Positions 30,151-38,554 of a stretch of DNA of 38,554 bases are shown piece by piece (position 1 is the first letter of the stretch; the number at the start of each line of letters is the position of its first letter). Below the pieces are notes generated by a model that saw only the letters and a list, made by a program, of their open reading frames with translations, was not told where the DNA came from and did not search any database. Position numbers and translations under genes: made by a program. The stretch comes from Coemansia sp. RSA 1804 (taxonomy: Eukaryota > Kickxellomycota > Kickxellomycetes > Kickxellales > Kickxellaceae), in the NCBI GenBank assembly GCA_027578815.1, contig JANBTH010000085.1:1-38554 (forward strand), in the 5' to 3' direction.

Positions 30151-32667
30151 TCAGTGCTTGTACGGGTTGATGACAATGCTAAAGTCATATTCGCTTTCCA
30201 ACTCATCCAGATCAAGCCTTGCATTGTCATCCAGCATGTAGACCACGGTCTGCGTGGTAGTGACGCTGACTGTGACTCTGTCTAGCGGCGCATACGACAC
30301 AAATGAGCTGGCCTCATGCTCTGTCTCATTCTCACTACGGCCATCGCCATCACTATCATTATTGTCGTCGCCGCAGTCGGTATACGCAGCAGGGTAATTG
30401 GGCTCTCCAGTGTCGTGAAGCGTAGTAGAGAACCACCTTCTGCTTTCCGCATCTGCTTGTGTTTGTGTTGGCGTTGGCGTCGGATGCGACGATTCGCTGT
30501 GCTGTTTGCTTGTTTTTGTTTTTGTCGCATGGCTGCTGCTGCTGCTGCACTTTGAACCCTCCTTCTTTCCCTTGCATTCGTTGGTTCCATCCTTTGAACT
30601 GGTCTTTCTTTCATCATCATCATTGTCATCGTCATCATCTTCCTCGTCGTCGTCGTCGCTGTCGTTGTTGTAGTTGTCATGGTGGTGCTTGGCTTCCACG
30701 ACTTCTTCCTCTGCTTTTTCATTAATGCTGATGCTAGTGCTTTCATTTTTGCCGGTCTTTTCCTTTTTCCCTTTTGTTTTGCTGCTCTCCAGCTCATTAT
30801 CACCATCATAACCAGACTGCTGCTGATCTGCTCTCGATGCAACAATCTTGTTGCCAAAGATAAACAGTGCATTACTCGTGGTGATTGTGGAGGGAGTTGG
30901 AGTCACAATTCTGCATTTTGACGTCATTGCCGGATGGATTGTGACCACATTTGTGATTACTGAGCTCGATTCATCATCATCGTCCTCGGAGCTGCCGCTG
31001 GAGTGAGAAGATGCCGTATCGGTTGTGCTTGAGCCCAATTCATTATCATTGCTCTTGTTTTCAATCTCATCGCCATTGTTGTTGTCGGAGATCGTGTATC
31101 CATCATTGTCCGTCCCTTGCTCATCCTTGTGATTTTCCAGATACGGCGGTGTAGGCAATGGCGAGGCCTCTGTGTTTCCACACGCAGTTGTCTGAATCTT
31201 GGTCTCCTCAGGCAAGCCGCTTGGAAAGGCAATAGATATGTCCGTATCATTGTTGCCAGGGCACAGAGGCAGAGTGCCCACGTCGGGGTTTTTCTCATCG
31301 TCCAAAAACGCACCAAACGTAACAGTCCAGAACTGGCCCGACCTCCCACCACCAACAAACCTGGCATCGGGGTTCAGCATGTTGTTCAGATGTAGCTGGC
31401 TGTTGCAGAATAGCGAGTGTGCGGTGAATACATCAAACGTGTTGTATACAATGTTTTCAGCAATCGTCGAGTACTCAAAAGAACGCCGTTTGACTCTCAT
31501 TGATAGCGGGCCAGAGGGTCCGTAGTGCGTCATGTTTTGCGCTCTGTTCATCTCGTAGCTGTGTGCCTGGGCTGCACTAATAAGATCCGGATGCAGGGCC
31601 ACCGGTGCCAAGCATGCCTCCTGGCGCCGTGCGTTGACTAGACATGCAAGCAGGTTCAGCTCCTCCTTTGTTATTCCCTGCACCCTGCCATTGTTGCTTA
31701 CCGCCTCGTATGGCGTGCTGCTATCGTTGGCTGCAACGATGGTTTCGGTTGGCTGGAGACTGTCGATAAACGGGATGCTAGCGTCGACCTTGAGAAAATA
31801 GTAATTGTACCCGGTCTGCATCCCACTGGGCTCGCCAGCCTTGTATGGGCTAAAGAACTGCGGTGCGCTTGCAAATGCGTTATATGGAAACGCCTGGCCT
31901 GCAATGTCGGCCATTTTGCTGTGAGTATCGGAGGCGCCGTTAGGAAACGCCCAGTTCCAAAATGATTCGTTTGCAGGGCACCACGGAAACAATGAAGAGT
32001 CGGCAGAAGCAACACTAGTAGTCTCTGCGGGCGCACCAACCGCCTGCACATAGTATCCGTTATAGTAGCCAGCACCAAAGTAAGCGAACTCTGCATCCAG
32101 CAGATTGGCAGAAGATTCAGAGCTGCTCTGGAATTCCCAGTACGCAAAGGTTGGGTTGTTTCCGGTTTGCAGTAGGTTTTCCTTGATGTCTTTCCAAACC
32201 GTCGCGTTAAACGCAACATCTCCCGTTGCTAGTGTCAACTCTGTGTCGTTATCAGCTATAATTTTGTTGTCGGCAACCATTGCGCTTGTGTCAGCCAGAT
32301 CCTGGGCACGTTGCTGTGCGTACTGGATTAGCTTTGGATGCAGCGCAAGGGCCGGCTGGTTATTGTCATAGCGGAAGCGATTAACAAGACAAACCATGTT
32401 ATTTAAGGCATCGCCGCTCAATCCGTAGGGCGAGGAAGGCGCGTATGCTACAAAGTCAGGCGAAACTTGCACGTATTCGGGAATGGCGGCCATTAGCTCG
32501 GATGCTTGTTCCATCGACTCGGTGGGCAATGCTGTATTATCATCCTGTCGCTTGCTTAGATGGGGGTTTGTTGTTGGGATATGCGTACCAAACAGAGTGG
32601 TAGCGTCAAGCATGTATGCCGATACAAGGATGACTAGTGTTATGGCTAGCGCCAATATCGGAATCAT
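30151..32667 (-). CDS. secreted protein with two CAP-like domains and a long acidic/basic low-complexity tail
   Basis: The 838-residue protein begins with a signal peptide or anchor (about 1-22) and a Kex2-type site LSKR at 37-40. A first CAP-like domain (about 86-212) keeps the fold signature MVCLVNRFRY and KENLLQTG, but Ser replaces the usual late His, so it looks degenerate. A second CAP domain (about 333-454) has CLVNARRQ, H381, AENIVYN (402-408) and HLNNMLNPDARFVGGG (from 426). The rest (about 460-838) is low in complexity: Asn/Asp stretches, poly-Asp/Glu, Lys/Ser blocks and a VTVSVTTTQTVV segment near the end. It may be wall-bound. Sterol or lipid binding is known for the family; the role here is inference. 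The ATG at 32665-32667 is the first in frame. Confidence 0.85.
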   Translation of the reverse strand: MIPILALAITLVILVSAYMLDATTLFGTHIPTTNPHLSKRQDDNTALPTESMEQASELMAAIPEYVQVSPDFVAYAPSSPYGLSGDALNNMVCLVNRFRYDNNQPALALHPKLIQYAQQRAQDLADTSAMVADNKIIADNDTELTLATGDVAFNATVWKDIKENLLQTGNNPTFAYWEFQSSSESSANLLDAEFAYFGAGYYNGYYVQAVGAPAETTSVASADSSLFPWCPANESFWNWAFPNGASDTHSKMADIAGQAFPYNAFASAPQFFSPYKAGEPSGMQTGYNYYFLKVDASIPFIDSLQPTETIVAANDSSTPYEAVSNNGRVQGITKEELNLLACLVNARRQEACLAPVALHPDLISAAQAHSYEMNRAQNMTHYGPSGPLSMRVKRRSFEYSTIAENIVYNTFDVFTAHSLFCNSQLHLNNMLNPDARFVGGGRSGQFWTVTFGAFLDDEKNPDVGTLPLCPGNNDTDISIAFPSGLPEETKIQTTACGNTEASPLPTPPYLENHKDEQGTDNDGYTISDNNNGDEIENKSNDNELGSSTTDTASSHSSGSSEDDDDESSSVITNVVTIHPAMTSKCRIVTPTPSTITTSNALFIFGNKIVASRADQQQSGYDGDNELESSKTKGKKEKTGKNESTSISINEKAEEEVVEAKHHHDNYNNDSDDDDEEDDDDDNDDDERKTSSKDGTNECKGKKEGSKCSSSSSHATKTKTSKQHSESSHPTPTPTQTQADAESRRWFSTTLHDTGEPNYPAAYTDCGDDNNDSDGDGRSENETEHEASSFVSYAPLDRVTVSVTTTQTVVYMLDDNARLDLDELESEYDFSIVINPYKH

Positions 32668-33566
32668 GTCCTTATTTTTGTTGCAAGGTGCGAGAAAGGA
32701 TATGGTAATATACCAAGAAAAGTCGTTAGAAAAATATTCACAATAATAAAGGCGCTTTCAAAATTCAACTAATAGCTAAAGTAAAAGGAGTTGACACTAC
32801 AAGAAAGAAGCATTTGTGAAGGGGTTTTTTTGGTTTATCCACTCTTGCTATTATTATTATTGCGGTTATTAAATTTAAAAAGTTTGGCAAATAAAGCATG
32901 TAAATAGTGTTTCTGCTGTTTTTTGTATAACAAATGATAAACATTTCTTTTTATGAAGGCATTTTGTCTTTATATCTACAAATGCTTTTATGGTAAAAGA
33001 AAATTGCTTTGTTGTTTTTTGCAATGGCTTATGAGAAGAGAAAAAAGATGGTATGTTGTTCATGTTTTTATACAAAATGAATCTACAAAGAACGTGTATA
33101 GACATGAGACCAACTGTTGGATCAAGAAACAAAAGAGTTATCTTTTTTGTTCTGGTTTTAAAAAACAAAACACCATATTTTGCCTTTATTTGCATAATGT
33201 ATGTGGAAGGAAATATTTCGAGCAGATAAAATTATTGACATTTCCTTGTAACAATGTCCGCAGTCTATTTTGATACATGCGGTAGAAATGGCAAACGAGG
33301 CTTGGAAAGGAAAGCAGTAATGGAAACAGAAATAATAAAGACCAGCGGTAGTAGTAAAAGATATAGAAATTTGAAGTAACAAGCGCTTGCTCTATTAGCA
33401 AGCATCCGTATAAAAGCATAAATGCCCTTTTTTCATTTCCAATCCGTTTTCAGCAACCAGTACGCAACAATTACAAGCACCCGCATAGAACAAAGAGAAA
33501 GAGGCACCCACCAATTCTCATTTCTACGATTCAGCAACAGCGATAATAAAGACAGAGCTAAGAGGC
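32668..33566. other. AT-rich divergent intergenic region
   Basis: It separates the two-domain CAP gene (left, minus) from the I78 inhibitor gene (right, plus) and holds both promoters. A 106-codon plus frame at 32953-33273 starts at ATG but overlaps an equally long frame on the other strand and shows no domain, so I treat it as chance in AT-rich DNA. The core promoter of the inhibitor is listed separately. Confidence 0.5.
33385..33416 (+). promoter_or_regulatory. inverted repeat plus TATA box of the I78 inhibitor gene
   Basis: Arms GCTTGC (33385-33390) and GCAAGC (33398-33403) flank a 7-nt spacer. TATAAAAG follows at 33409-33416, 158 nt before the ATG. The 11-bp core GTATAAAAGCA is identical to that of the Gly-rich secreted protein gene at 9465, which also has a dyad with a 7-nt spacer. 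Confidence 0.5.
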
Positions 33567-33863
33567 ATGACGAAAGCACTACATTTTGCGCTGGCATTTG
33601 CAGCAGTGTGCGCCGGCGACAGCTACCAGCGGTCGCCGTGCAATGCAGTGCACTGGACACGCGTATTGGAAGGCAAAATAATTGTCGAAGGGCGCGACGC
33701 AAAGCCGCTGGATATCGAGAGCCTGTTTGTGCGGGAGCACGATTTGCCGCCGAACCACCGCATCATCCACGCATACGACGCCGAAGTAACCGACCACCGC
33801 CCAGATAGGCTGACTATCTATGTCGACCGCGAAAACATCTTCCTCAACGCCTTCTGCATGTAA
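33567..33863 (+). CDS. secreted I78-family peptidase inhibitor
   Basis: The 98-residue product has a signal peptide (about 1-16) and a compact domain with the I78 pattern: a first cysteine (C25), a central strand with hRIIHAYDAEVTDH, the signature RPDRLTIYVD (78-87) and a final cysteine (C97) one residue from the end. The two cysteines would form one disulfide. The family (MEROPS I78, prototype the Aspergillus elastase inhibitor AFUEI) blocks serine proteases of the chymotrypsin/subtilisin type. The target here is unknown; guarding against self or competitor proteases is inference. The ATG is the first in frame, with G at -3. A TATA box lies 158 nt upstream. It lies in the same direction as the GH20 gene, 253 bp before its ATG. 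Confidence 0.85.
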   Translation: MTKALHFALAFAAVCAGDSYQRSPCNAVHWTRVLEGKIIVEGRDAKPLDIESLFVREHDLPPNHRIIHAYDAEVTDHRPDRLTIYVDRENIFLNAFCM

Positions 33864-33918
33864 GGAAAAACGGAAGGTTGAAAGTTATGAGGTAATCAAA
33901 CCGCTGGGGTTAGGGCCG

Positions 33919-33928
33919 GTGACGTCAC
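33919..33928. promoter_or_regulatory. CRE-type palindrome GTGACGTCAC upstream of the GH20 gene
   Basis: The 10-bp palindrome contains TGACGTCA, the full site for bZIP factors of the CREB/ATF type. It lies about 190 bp before the GH20 ATG. An A-rich AATAAAAGGGGG (about 33979-33990) with an AGGGG stress-type element follows closer to the start. A response to cAMP or stress is inference from the motif. Confidence 0.5.
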
Positions 33929-34116
33929 TTGCGTAATGCTAGCTAAAGTGAAGATGGGCTTCCTTATAGCCTCTAATGAATAAAAGGGGGCTGAGCCGGG
34001 GATCCAGAAAAAGAAGGACTCCATAGCTGGCTCTTTTTCTTTTATTTCCCTTTTCTTTCTTTAACCGTTCTTTCAATTTGCATCACGAACACACACATTT
34101 ACATTCTGCCCCCCAG

Positions 34117-36501
34117 ATGGAATTGGAAGACAGCGATCCTGCATCGCCAATGAACATTAGCACACCAATCACGCAGCAGCCTCCGCCGCAAGCGTCATCG
34201 TCGCCTCCGCGTGGGCTGCTAGACAGCGACCCGCTTGGCGTGGCAATTGCGGTGGACACTGCGAATGCACCGGCCGACATTCGCGCTGGTCTGGGGCATA
34301 TTGCTCAGAGCCACAATGTGCCGTACTTTGTGCGGCAGAGCGAGACGGCGGCCGAGTGGAGCGTGTCGTTTGAGCATGCGGGTGACATGGCAGCCGGAAC
34401 GTACGAGGTGCGCAGTGCAGCGGCTGGTGCGCACCTGGTTGTGCGGTACAGCCGGCGGATCGATGCGTTCCGTGCGCTGGGACAGATTCTGACAGCCGCA
34501 CGCGCCGCAGAGCTGGCAGCAGCAGCAGGCGACGCAAGCAGCGAGTCGTTGAAGGCGCCTGGGTTCCGCATTGAGGAGACAGCGCAGTTTGAGACGCTTG
34601 CGCTGATGATTGACTGCAGCCGCAACGGCGTGCTTGCGGTAGACAGCGTGTGTGCGATGCTGCGACAGATGGCGCTGATGGGCTACAACATGCTGCAGCT
34701 GTACACGGAGGACACGTATCGCGTAGAGGGCGAGCCGTTCTTTGGATACCTGCGTGGCGGATACTCGCAGGCAGAGCTTCGTGCAATCGACGACTACGCG
34801 GATGCGCTGGGCATCGAGGTTGTGCCGTGCATCCAGACGCTGGGACATCTGGGCCAGATGCTGCAGTGGCCACGCTACGCTGGGCTGCGCGACACAAACG
34901 AAGTGATCCTCAGCAAGCTGCCTGAGACGTATGCGCTGCTGGAGCGGCTGATTGCGACTGTCAGCGCCCCGCTGCGCTCGCGACGCATCCACATTGGAAT
35001 GGACGAGGCTTACGGCGTAGGCGAGGGCCGGTTCCGCGCACTGTTTGGCACACACGAAGGCACTGCGATCTTTGTCGAGCATCTGGCGCGTGTGCATGAG
35101 CTGTGCAAGGCGCGCGGACTGCGGCCAATGATCTGGTCGGATATGCTGTTCTGTCTGGCAGCAAAGAACAACGCACTCTACGCTTACTACGACCAGAGCA
35201 ACAACCCAGCCGAGGCCTTCAACAAGGTCGAGGGGATTCCGCCCGACATTGATCTTGTGTTCTGGGATTACTATCACACGCTGCCCGAGATCTACACGCG
35301 CAAGATCATCCAGCATCGCGAGCTTGGCTGCGACAATCCGTGGGTTGCCAGCGCTGCCTGGACCTGGAGCCGTCTGTGGTGCTATCTGCCGTTTTCCTTC
35401 GAGTCGAATCGAGCCAGTCTTTCTGCCGCCAAGTCGCCGGCAGGCCGCGTGTCGAGCTTCATGCTGACAATATGGGGCGACGAGGGCAACGAATGCGACT
35501 TCTTCTCTGCGCTGCCAGTCATGCTGTATGTTGCCAACCACGCCTACACCGACCGCGCCGAGATTGATGTTGGCTTTATGGAGAACTCGTTTGCTGCCAT
35601 CTGCGGCGGCAGCCTTGGCGACTGGATGTACGCCTGTCGCATTGACGAGATTCCGTCGCTGGGCGATTCGCCTGATATGCGCTCGCAGCTGCCGTCCAAC
35701 ATGAGCAAGTGGATTCTGTGGGAGGATCCGATGCTGTCGTTTATGAGTCCGCAGTACGATACGCTTGATCTAGAGTCGCATTACACGCAGATTGCCGACC
35801 GTCTGCTTGGCTGTGCTCTGACGTCAGCTCCTGGCGGCCGATATCCGCTCAACCGGCTTTTGCGCATGCCTGGTCTGCTTGCTCGCGCTCTGTCTCTCAA
35901 ATGCCATTTACGCGACAACCTCGTTCGTCCATATCGCGCCGGTGACCGCTCTGCGCTGCTGCAGACTGCCGAGACCCGTCTGCGTCCGCTTATCGAGGCA
36001 CACCGCGAGCTGTGGCTCTACCATCGCTCGCGCTGGATGCGCATCTACAAGCCGTTTGGCTGGGAGACGCTTGAGCTGCGCTACGGCGGCCTGATGGCTC
36101 GCTTGAGCACAATGTACGACCGCATTATTGCCTATTCTCTGAAGCAGCCCTGCACCTCCTTGCGTCGCAGTCGCGCCATTGGCGTCACTGCCGGAGTGCG
36201 CTCTCGCCGGCAATCTGCCTCGCAGGATCTGCCGTCAACTATCAGCGCCTTCGGCTGCGACGAAGACTATGACAATGGTCTGTGGAGAAAGCCTGCTCCG
36301 CTGCTGCCACCTGATCCGGATCCGCTTTCCAGCGTCTACAGCTCCAACGGCAGCGGAATCGGCTCGCTTGGCGAGGAGGACGATTCTATTATTGACTCTA
36401 TTCCAGAGCTCGACGAGGATCTGCATTGTATTTATGAGAACTCCTACACTAGTCTTCTTCTGGACTATGCGCGCGTCACAACTCCGTCGAGACTCGGTTA
36501 G
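34117..36501 (+). CDS. cytosolic GH20 beta-N-acetylhexosaminidase (hexosaminidase D-like)
   Basis: The 794-residue protein lacks a signal peptide, as in the cytosolic hexosaminidase D group. It would remove terminal N-acetyl-hexosamine residues inside the cell. A GH20 small N-terminal domain precedes the barrel. The barrel has MGYNMLQLYTEDTY, the substrate-assisted catalytic pair in HIGMDEAYGVGEGR (D296-E297) and the later ASAAWTWSRLWCY and WGDEGNECDFFSALP motifs. The RSRWMRIYKPFGWETLELRYGGL region after the barrel is also typical of the group. Residues from about 690 on form a Ser/acidic low-complexity tail not found in human HEXD (486 aa). The first ATG is at 34117; the frame extends back to a TTG at 34078. 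The bases before the ATG (tgccccccag) look like a splice acceptor, so an upstream leader exon is possible. Confidence 0.88.
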   Translation: MELEDSDPASPMNISTPITQQPPPQASSSPPRGLLDSDPLGVAIAVDTANAPADIRAGLGHIAQSHNVPYFVRQSETAAEWSVSFEHAGDMAAGTYEVRSAAAGAHLVVRYSRRIDAFRALGQILTAARAAELAAAAGDASSESLKAPGFRIEETAQFETLALMIDCSRNGVLAVDSVCAMLRQMALMGYNMLQLYTEDTYRVEGEPFFGYLRGGYSQAELRAIDDYADALGIEVVPCIQTLGHLGQMLQWPRYAGLRDTNEVILSKLPETYALLERLIATVSAPLRSRRIHIGMDEAYGVGEGRFRALFGTHEGTAIFVEHLARVHELCKARGLRPMIWSDMLFCLAAKNNALYAYYDQSNNPAEAFNKVEGIPPDIDLVFWDYYHTLPEIYTRKIIQHRELGCDNPWVASAAWTWSRLWCYLPFSFESNRASLSAAKSPAGRVSSFMLTIWGDEGNECDFFSALPVMLYVANHAYTDRAEIDVGFMENSFAAICGGSLGDWMYACRIDEIPSLGDSPDMRSQLPSNMSKWILWEDPMLSFMSPQYDTLDLESHYTQIADRLLGCALTSAPGGRYPLNRLLRMPGLLARALSLKCHLRDNLVRPYRAGDRSALLQTAETRLRPLIEAHRELWLYHRSRWMRIYKPFGWETLELRYGGLMARLSTMYDRIIAYSLKQPCTSLRRSRAIGVTAGVRSRRQSASQDLPSTISAFGCDEDYDNGLWRKPAPLLPPDPDPLSSVYSSNGSGIGSLGEEDDSIIDSIPELDEDLHCIYENSYTSLLLDYARVTTPSRLG

Positions 36502-36723
36502 ATGTATCATTTATTTATCTTTGTTTTGACTGCTGCAATAAATTATTTGGATAAAGGTATCTTTTGTGCTTGTAGCGGGTATTGCTTTTATTTATTTTAT
36601 CTATTTCTTGTTGGATTTAAAACCGCTTTTCAATATAAAACGTGCTAACATAGCTCTTCTTCTTTAAAGTTGCTGGCAAATAATGGTAAAAAATAAGCGC
36701 AAGCTACTCAAAACACTTTGCAA

Positions 36724-37224
36724 CTAGCCTAGCCACCTAATAAAGCTAGCCGCCTTTTTCTCAACGACCTTTTTTGCTTTTGCCTTTGTCCTTTCTTTAC
36801 CCGTAGAGGCTGCTGTTTTAGCTTTACTTCCAAGATTTCTTGCAACAATTTTTGGACCTTGCTTTAACAAAAATCTTGTTGAACCAATATTCGACTGTGC
36901 CATTTTCGTTGCCTTTTCCATAAGCTCATTGCTTTTGGCATTTCTGCTTGTTTCACGAAGTATACCTTGTGCTGTATGTTTAGCTTTCTTTTGGTTTGCT
37001 ACTGGAGTTTTATCATAAGCAATAGCCCCAGCTTTATATTGATACTTGCCATTCTTTTTTCTCACATATCCCTCCTCTTTATTATCCTTTATCCACTGCT
37101 GACTAGCTGCTGATCTGCGGCTCGCAACTTTCACCCATTTATCTTTATTATCTCCATCATATATATGCTTGTGTCTTGTATCTGCTATCTCTGTTAACTG
37201 CTTATCAGTAAATTTGCGAGGCAT
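36724..37224 (-). CDS. small basic helical protein, unrecognised
   Basis: The 166-residue product starts at a clear ATG (37222-37224) and is very rich in Lys, Arg and Ala. The first 55 residues (FTDKQLTEIADTRHKHIYDG, then KVASRRSAASQQWIKDNKEEG) look like a helical, DNA-binding-like head. The second half is a run of basic helices ending FIRWLG. No signal peptide or membrane span is seen. The codons are AT-rich, unlike the GC-rich genes to its left, and it sits in AT-rich DNA with inverted repeats, so it may be recently acquired or belong to a mobile element. I do not recognise a family. Confidence 0.6.
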   Translation of the reverse strand: MPRKFTDKQLTEIADTRHKHIYDGDNKDKWVKVASRRSAASQQWIKDNKEEGYVRKKNGKYQYKAGAIAYDKTPVANQKKAKHTAQGILRETSRNAKSNELMEKATKMAQSNIGSTRFLLKQGPKIVARNLGSKAKTAASTGKERTKAKAKKVVEKKAASFIRWLG

Positions 37225-38554
37225 TATGTAAATTGAAAACTGTAAAATAAAAAATTTGTTGGTATAGAAAATGAGAAGAAAACAGGAAAAAATTGAAATG
37301 AAACATTAAAAGTTAAAATCATATACTTTACTATGCAAGTAATAAAGTAAAAATTCTAGACTTTTTGTCATTCCCACCATTTGAAAACATCAACTGACAT
37401 GATTTATTGCTTTTAAATAAATGATAATGGCTTTTGAAAATATTGTGGATGACTGACCACAATTAATTAATGATAAATCATATTAGCTTCATTTTCATAT
37501 TTATTCCACATTTCGGATATAAGGCAATATGTAGCAAATTCTTTTGTCAAAGAAAAGATATTATTGAGTAAATGGAAATGTACCAACATTTTAATTAAAT
37601 CTGCTTGTAAAGTTAATACAGTAAATGTTGGTAAATGAAAAAATCAACTGACCACATTTCTGATTATGCTTAATCATGCTATTTTTATTTTTCTTGACAA
37701 TTTATCCATTTTCCAATATGTCCTGGCTATCAACATTAACATCATTATTGTAATAAGAATATGTTTCAATGGGGTTTCCAGTGAAATATAAAAAGCATGC
37801 TATTTACTATAAGAAAACCTGTAGAAACTACTATTAAGGACAAGCTGTTGCTTTTATATGTTTGGTACTCATTGTCCTACATAGGAAATTATTTTATAAA
37901 TTAAAAATAATTTCCAATAATTTTCTATTAAAAATTGATTATTCTGATATATTATATACTTTAAAAAGTTATAATAAAAGCCTAACAGCTAATAATACTA
38001 GAAACATTTTTTCTTATTCCTCCTCCTCAACATTATTACTGCCAGAAGTCTCAATAGCTACATAAATAAAATTGTAGACAACTACCATAATCAAATATGT
38101 AACAAATAAACCCTGGTAAACCTTGCCTATGCCACTAGGTTTTTCTGGCCACAAGCAAAACATTTGTTACAGGGTCAAAGTAAACTACACCACATGCAAC
38201 GAACAAGATGAGTGCAAAGTGTAGACCATAAAAGAAACACTGTCACACTTGTACTTGCAGCACACATTTTAGCTGTGTTTATAGTTTGTGATATCATTTG
38301 CATTGTCATGTAATTTTAGCAGAGATTAAATCATAAATGAATTTAGCCCTGACTACAGCTGGCCTAGTAACAGGGCAGTTAAATACCCTGACAGGGACAT
38401 CACAAGTCAATACTGTTCTTTTTTTCTCAGTTTATTTTAATTATTCTTATTTTATAAACAGAGAAATATTATACTCTGGAAATTATTTTTAATTTATAAA
38501 ATAAATGTTGTGACCTTTCTGCACCGAAAGTTCCCTCAGGATCCGCCCCCACTT
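37225..38554. other. AT-rich terminal region with inverted repeats
   Basis: No gene is supported. Structures include an 11-bp inverted repeat (TACCAACATTT 37581-37591 with AAATGTTGGTA 37623-37633), a 12-bp palindromic hairpin (37884-37895 with 37904-37915), a 28-bp perfect inverted pair (listed separately), a 9-bp pair (GTAACAAAT 38099-38107 with ATTTGTTAC 38162-38170) and three ACAGGG copies (38169, 38370, 38391). The last 40 or so bases turn GC-rich and may begin another feature cut by the window end. Confidence 0.5.
37889..38504. mobile_element. possible MITE-like element bounded by 28-bp perfect inverted repeats
   Basis: Bases 37889-37916 are the exact reverse complement of 38477-38504, and similarity stops abruptly on both sides. 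The 616-bp span has no coding frame. The left arm also takes part in its own hairpin. Short perfect terminal repeats around non-coding DNA suggest a small non-autonomous DNA element. No target-site duplication is clear, so the assignment is tentative. Confidence 0.35.

Noticed and set aside
32953..33273. 106-codon plus frame with an ATG
   Set aside because: It is AT-rich, is overlapped by a similar-length frame on the opposite strand, has no domain and sits in a promoter region.
34219..35541. 440-codon minus frame opposite the GH20 gene
   Set aside because: It is a shadow of the GH20 coding frame, which carries the catalytic motif and family signatures.

Overview
This window looks like a fungal nuclear genome segment. 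GC-rich, intronless genes sit in very AT-rich intergenic DNA. Conserved eukaryotic housekeeping genes (Cbf5/dyskerin, glutamine-dependent NAD+ synthetase, pyridoxal kinase, a cytosolic hexosaminidase-D-like GH20 protein) lie among genes for secreted proteins typical of fungi: CAP/SCP proteins, an I78 peptidase inhibitor and trypsin-fold surface proteins. The style, and an F-box-like leader, suggest an early-diverging fungus such as Kickxellomycotina (Coemansia and relatives). That placement is inference. Several true starts were set by the first ATG, because longer open frames begin at TTG or GTG.

Layout. 1-693: AT-rich, no gene seen. 694-2136 (-) CBF5 and 2605-4731 (+) QNS1 diverge from a shared 468-bp promoter. 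5031-6464 (-) and 7278-8687 (-) are tandem paralogues of a secreted, single-pass membrane protein with a trypsin-like fold but no catalytic triad; they sit in a roughly 2.2-kb tandem duplication. 9611-9958 (+) is a small Gly/Tyr/Asn-rich secreted protein with a clear TATA box and a dyad. 10323-23213 (-) is one uninterrupted 12.9-kb frame for a giant low-complexity, multi-pass membrane protein, broken by a 92-base run of N at a CAG repeat. 23214-25284 is long intergenic DNA with one possible spliced small membrane protein (24055-24418). 25285-25968 (+) is a short F-box-like protein. 26131-27162 (-) is pyridoxal kinase. 27603-28445 (-) and 30151-32667 (-) are CAP-domain secreted proteins. 33567-33863 (+) is an I78-type inhibitor. 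34117-36501 (+) is the GH20 protein. 36724-37224 (-) is a basic orphan in AT-rich DNA that ends in a 28-bp perfect inverted repeat pair (37889-38504).

How the parts relate. Six genes encode proteins with signal peptides: two dead proteases, a Gly-rich peptide, two CAP proteins and a protease inhibitor. This suggests an extracellular or cell-surface theme. The small Gly-rich gene and the I78 gene share an 11-bp TATA core (GTATAAAAGCA) about 150 nt before their ATG, each preceded by an inverted repeat with a 7-nt spacer, so they may be similarly regulated. The housekeeping genes show no functional link to one another beyond position.
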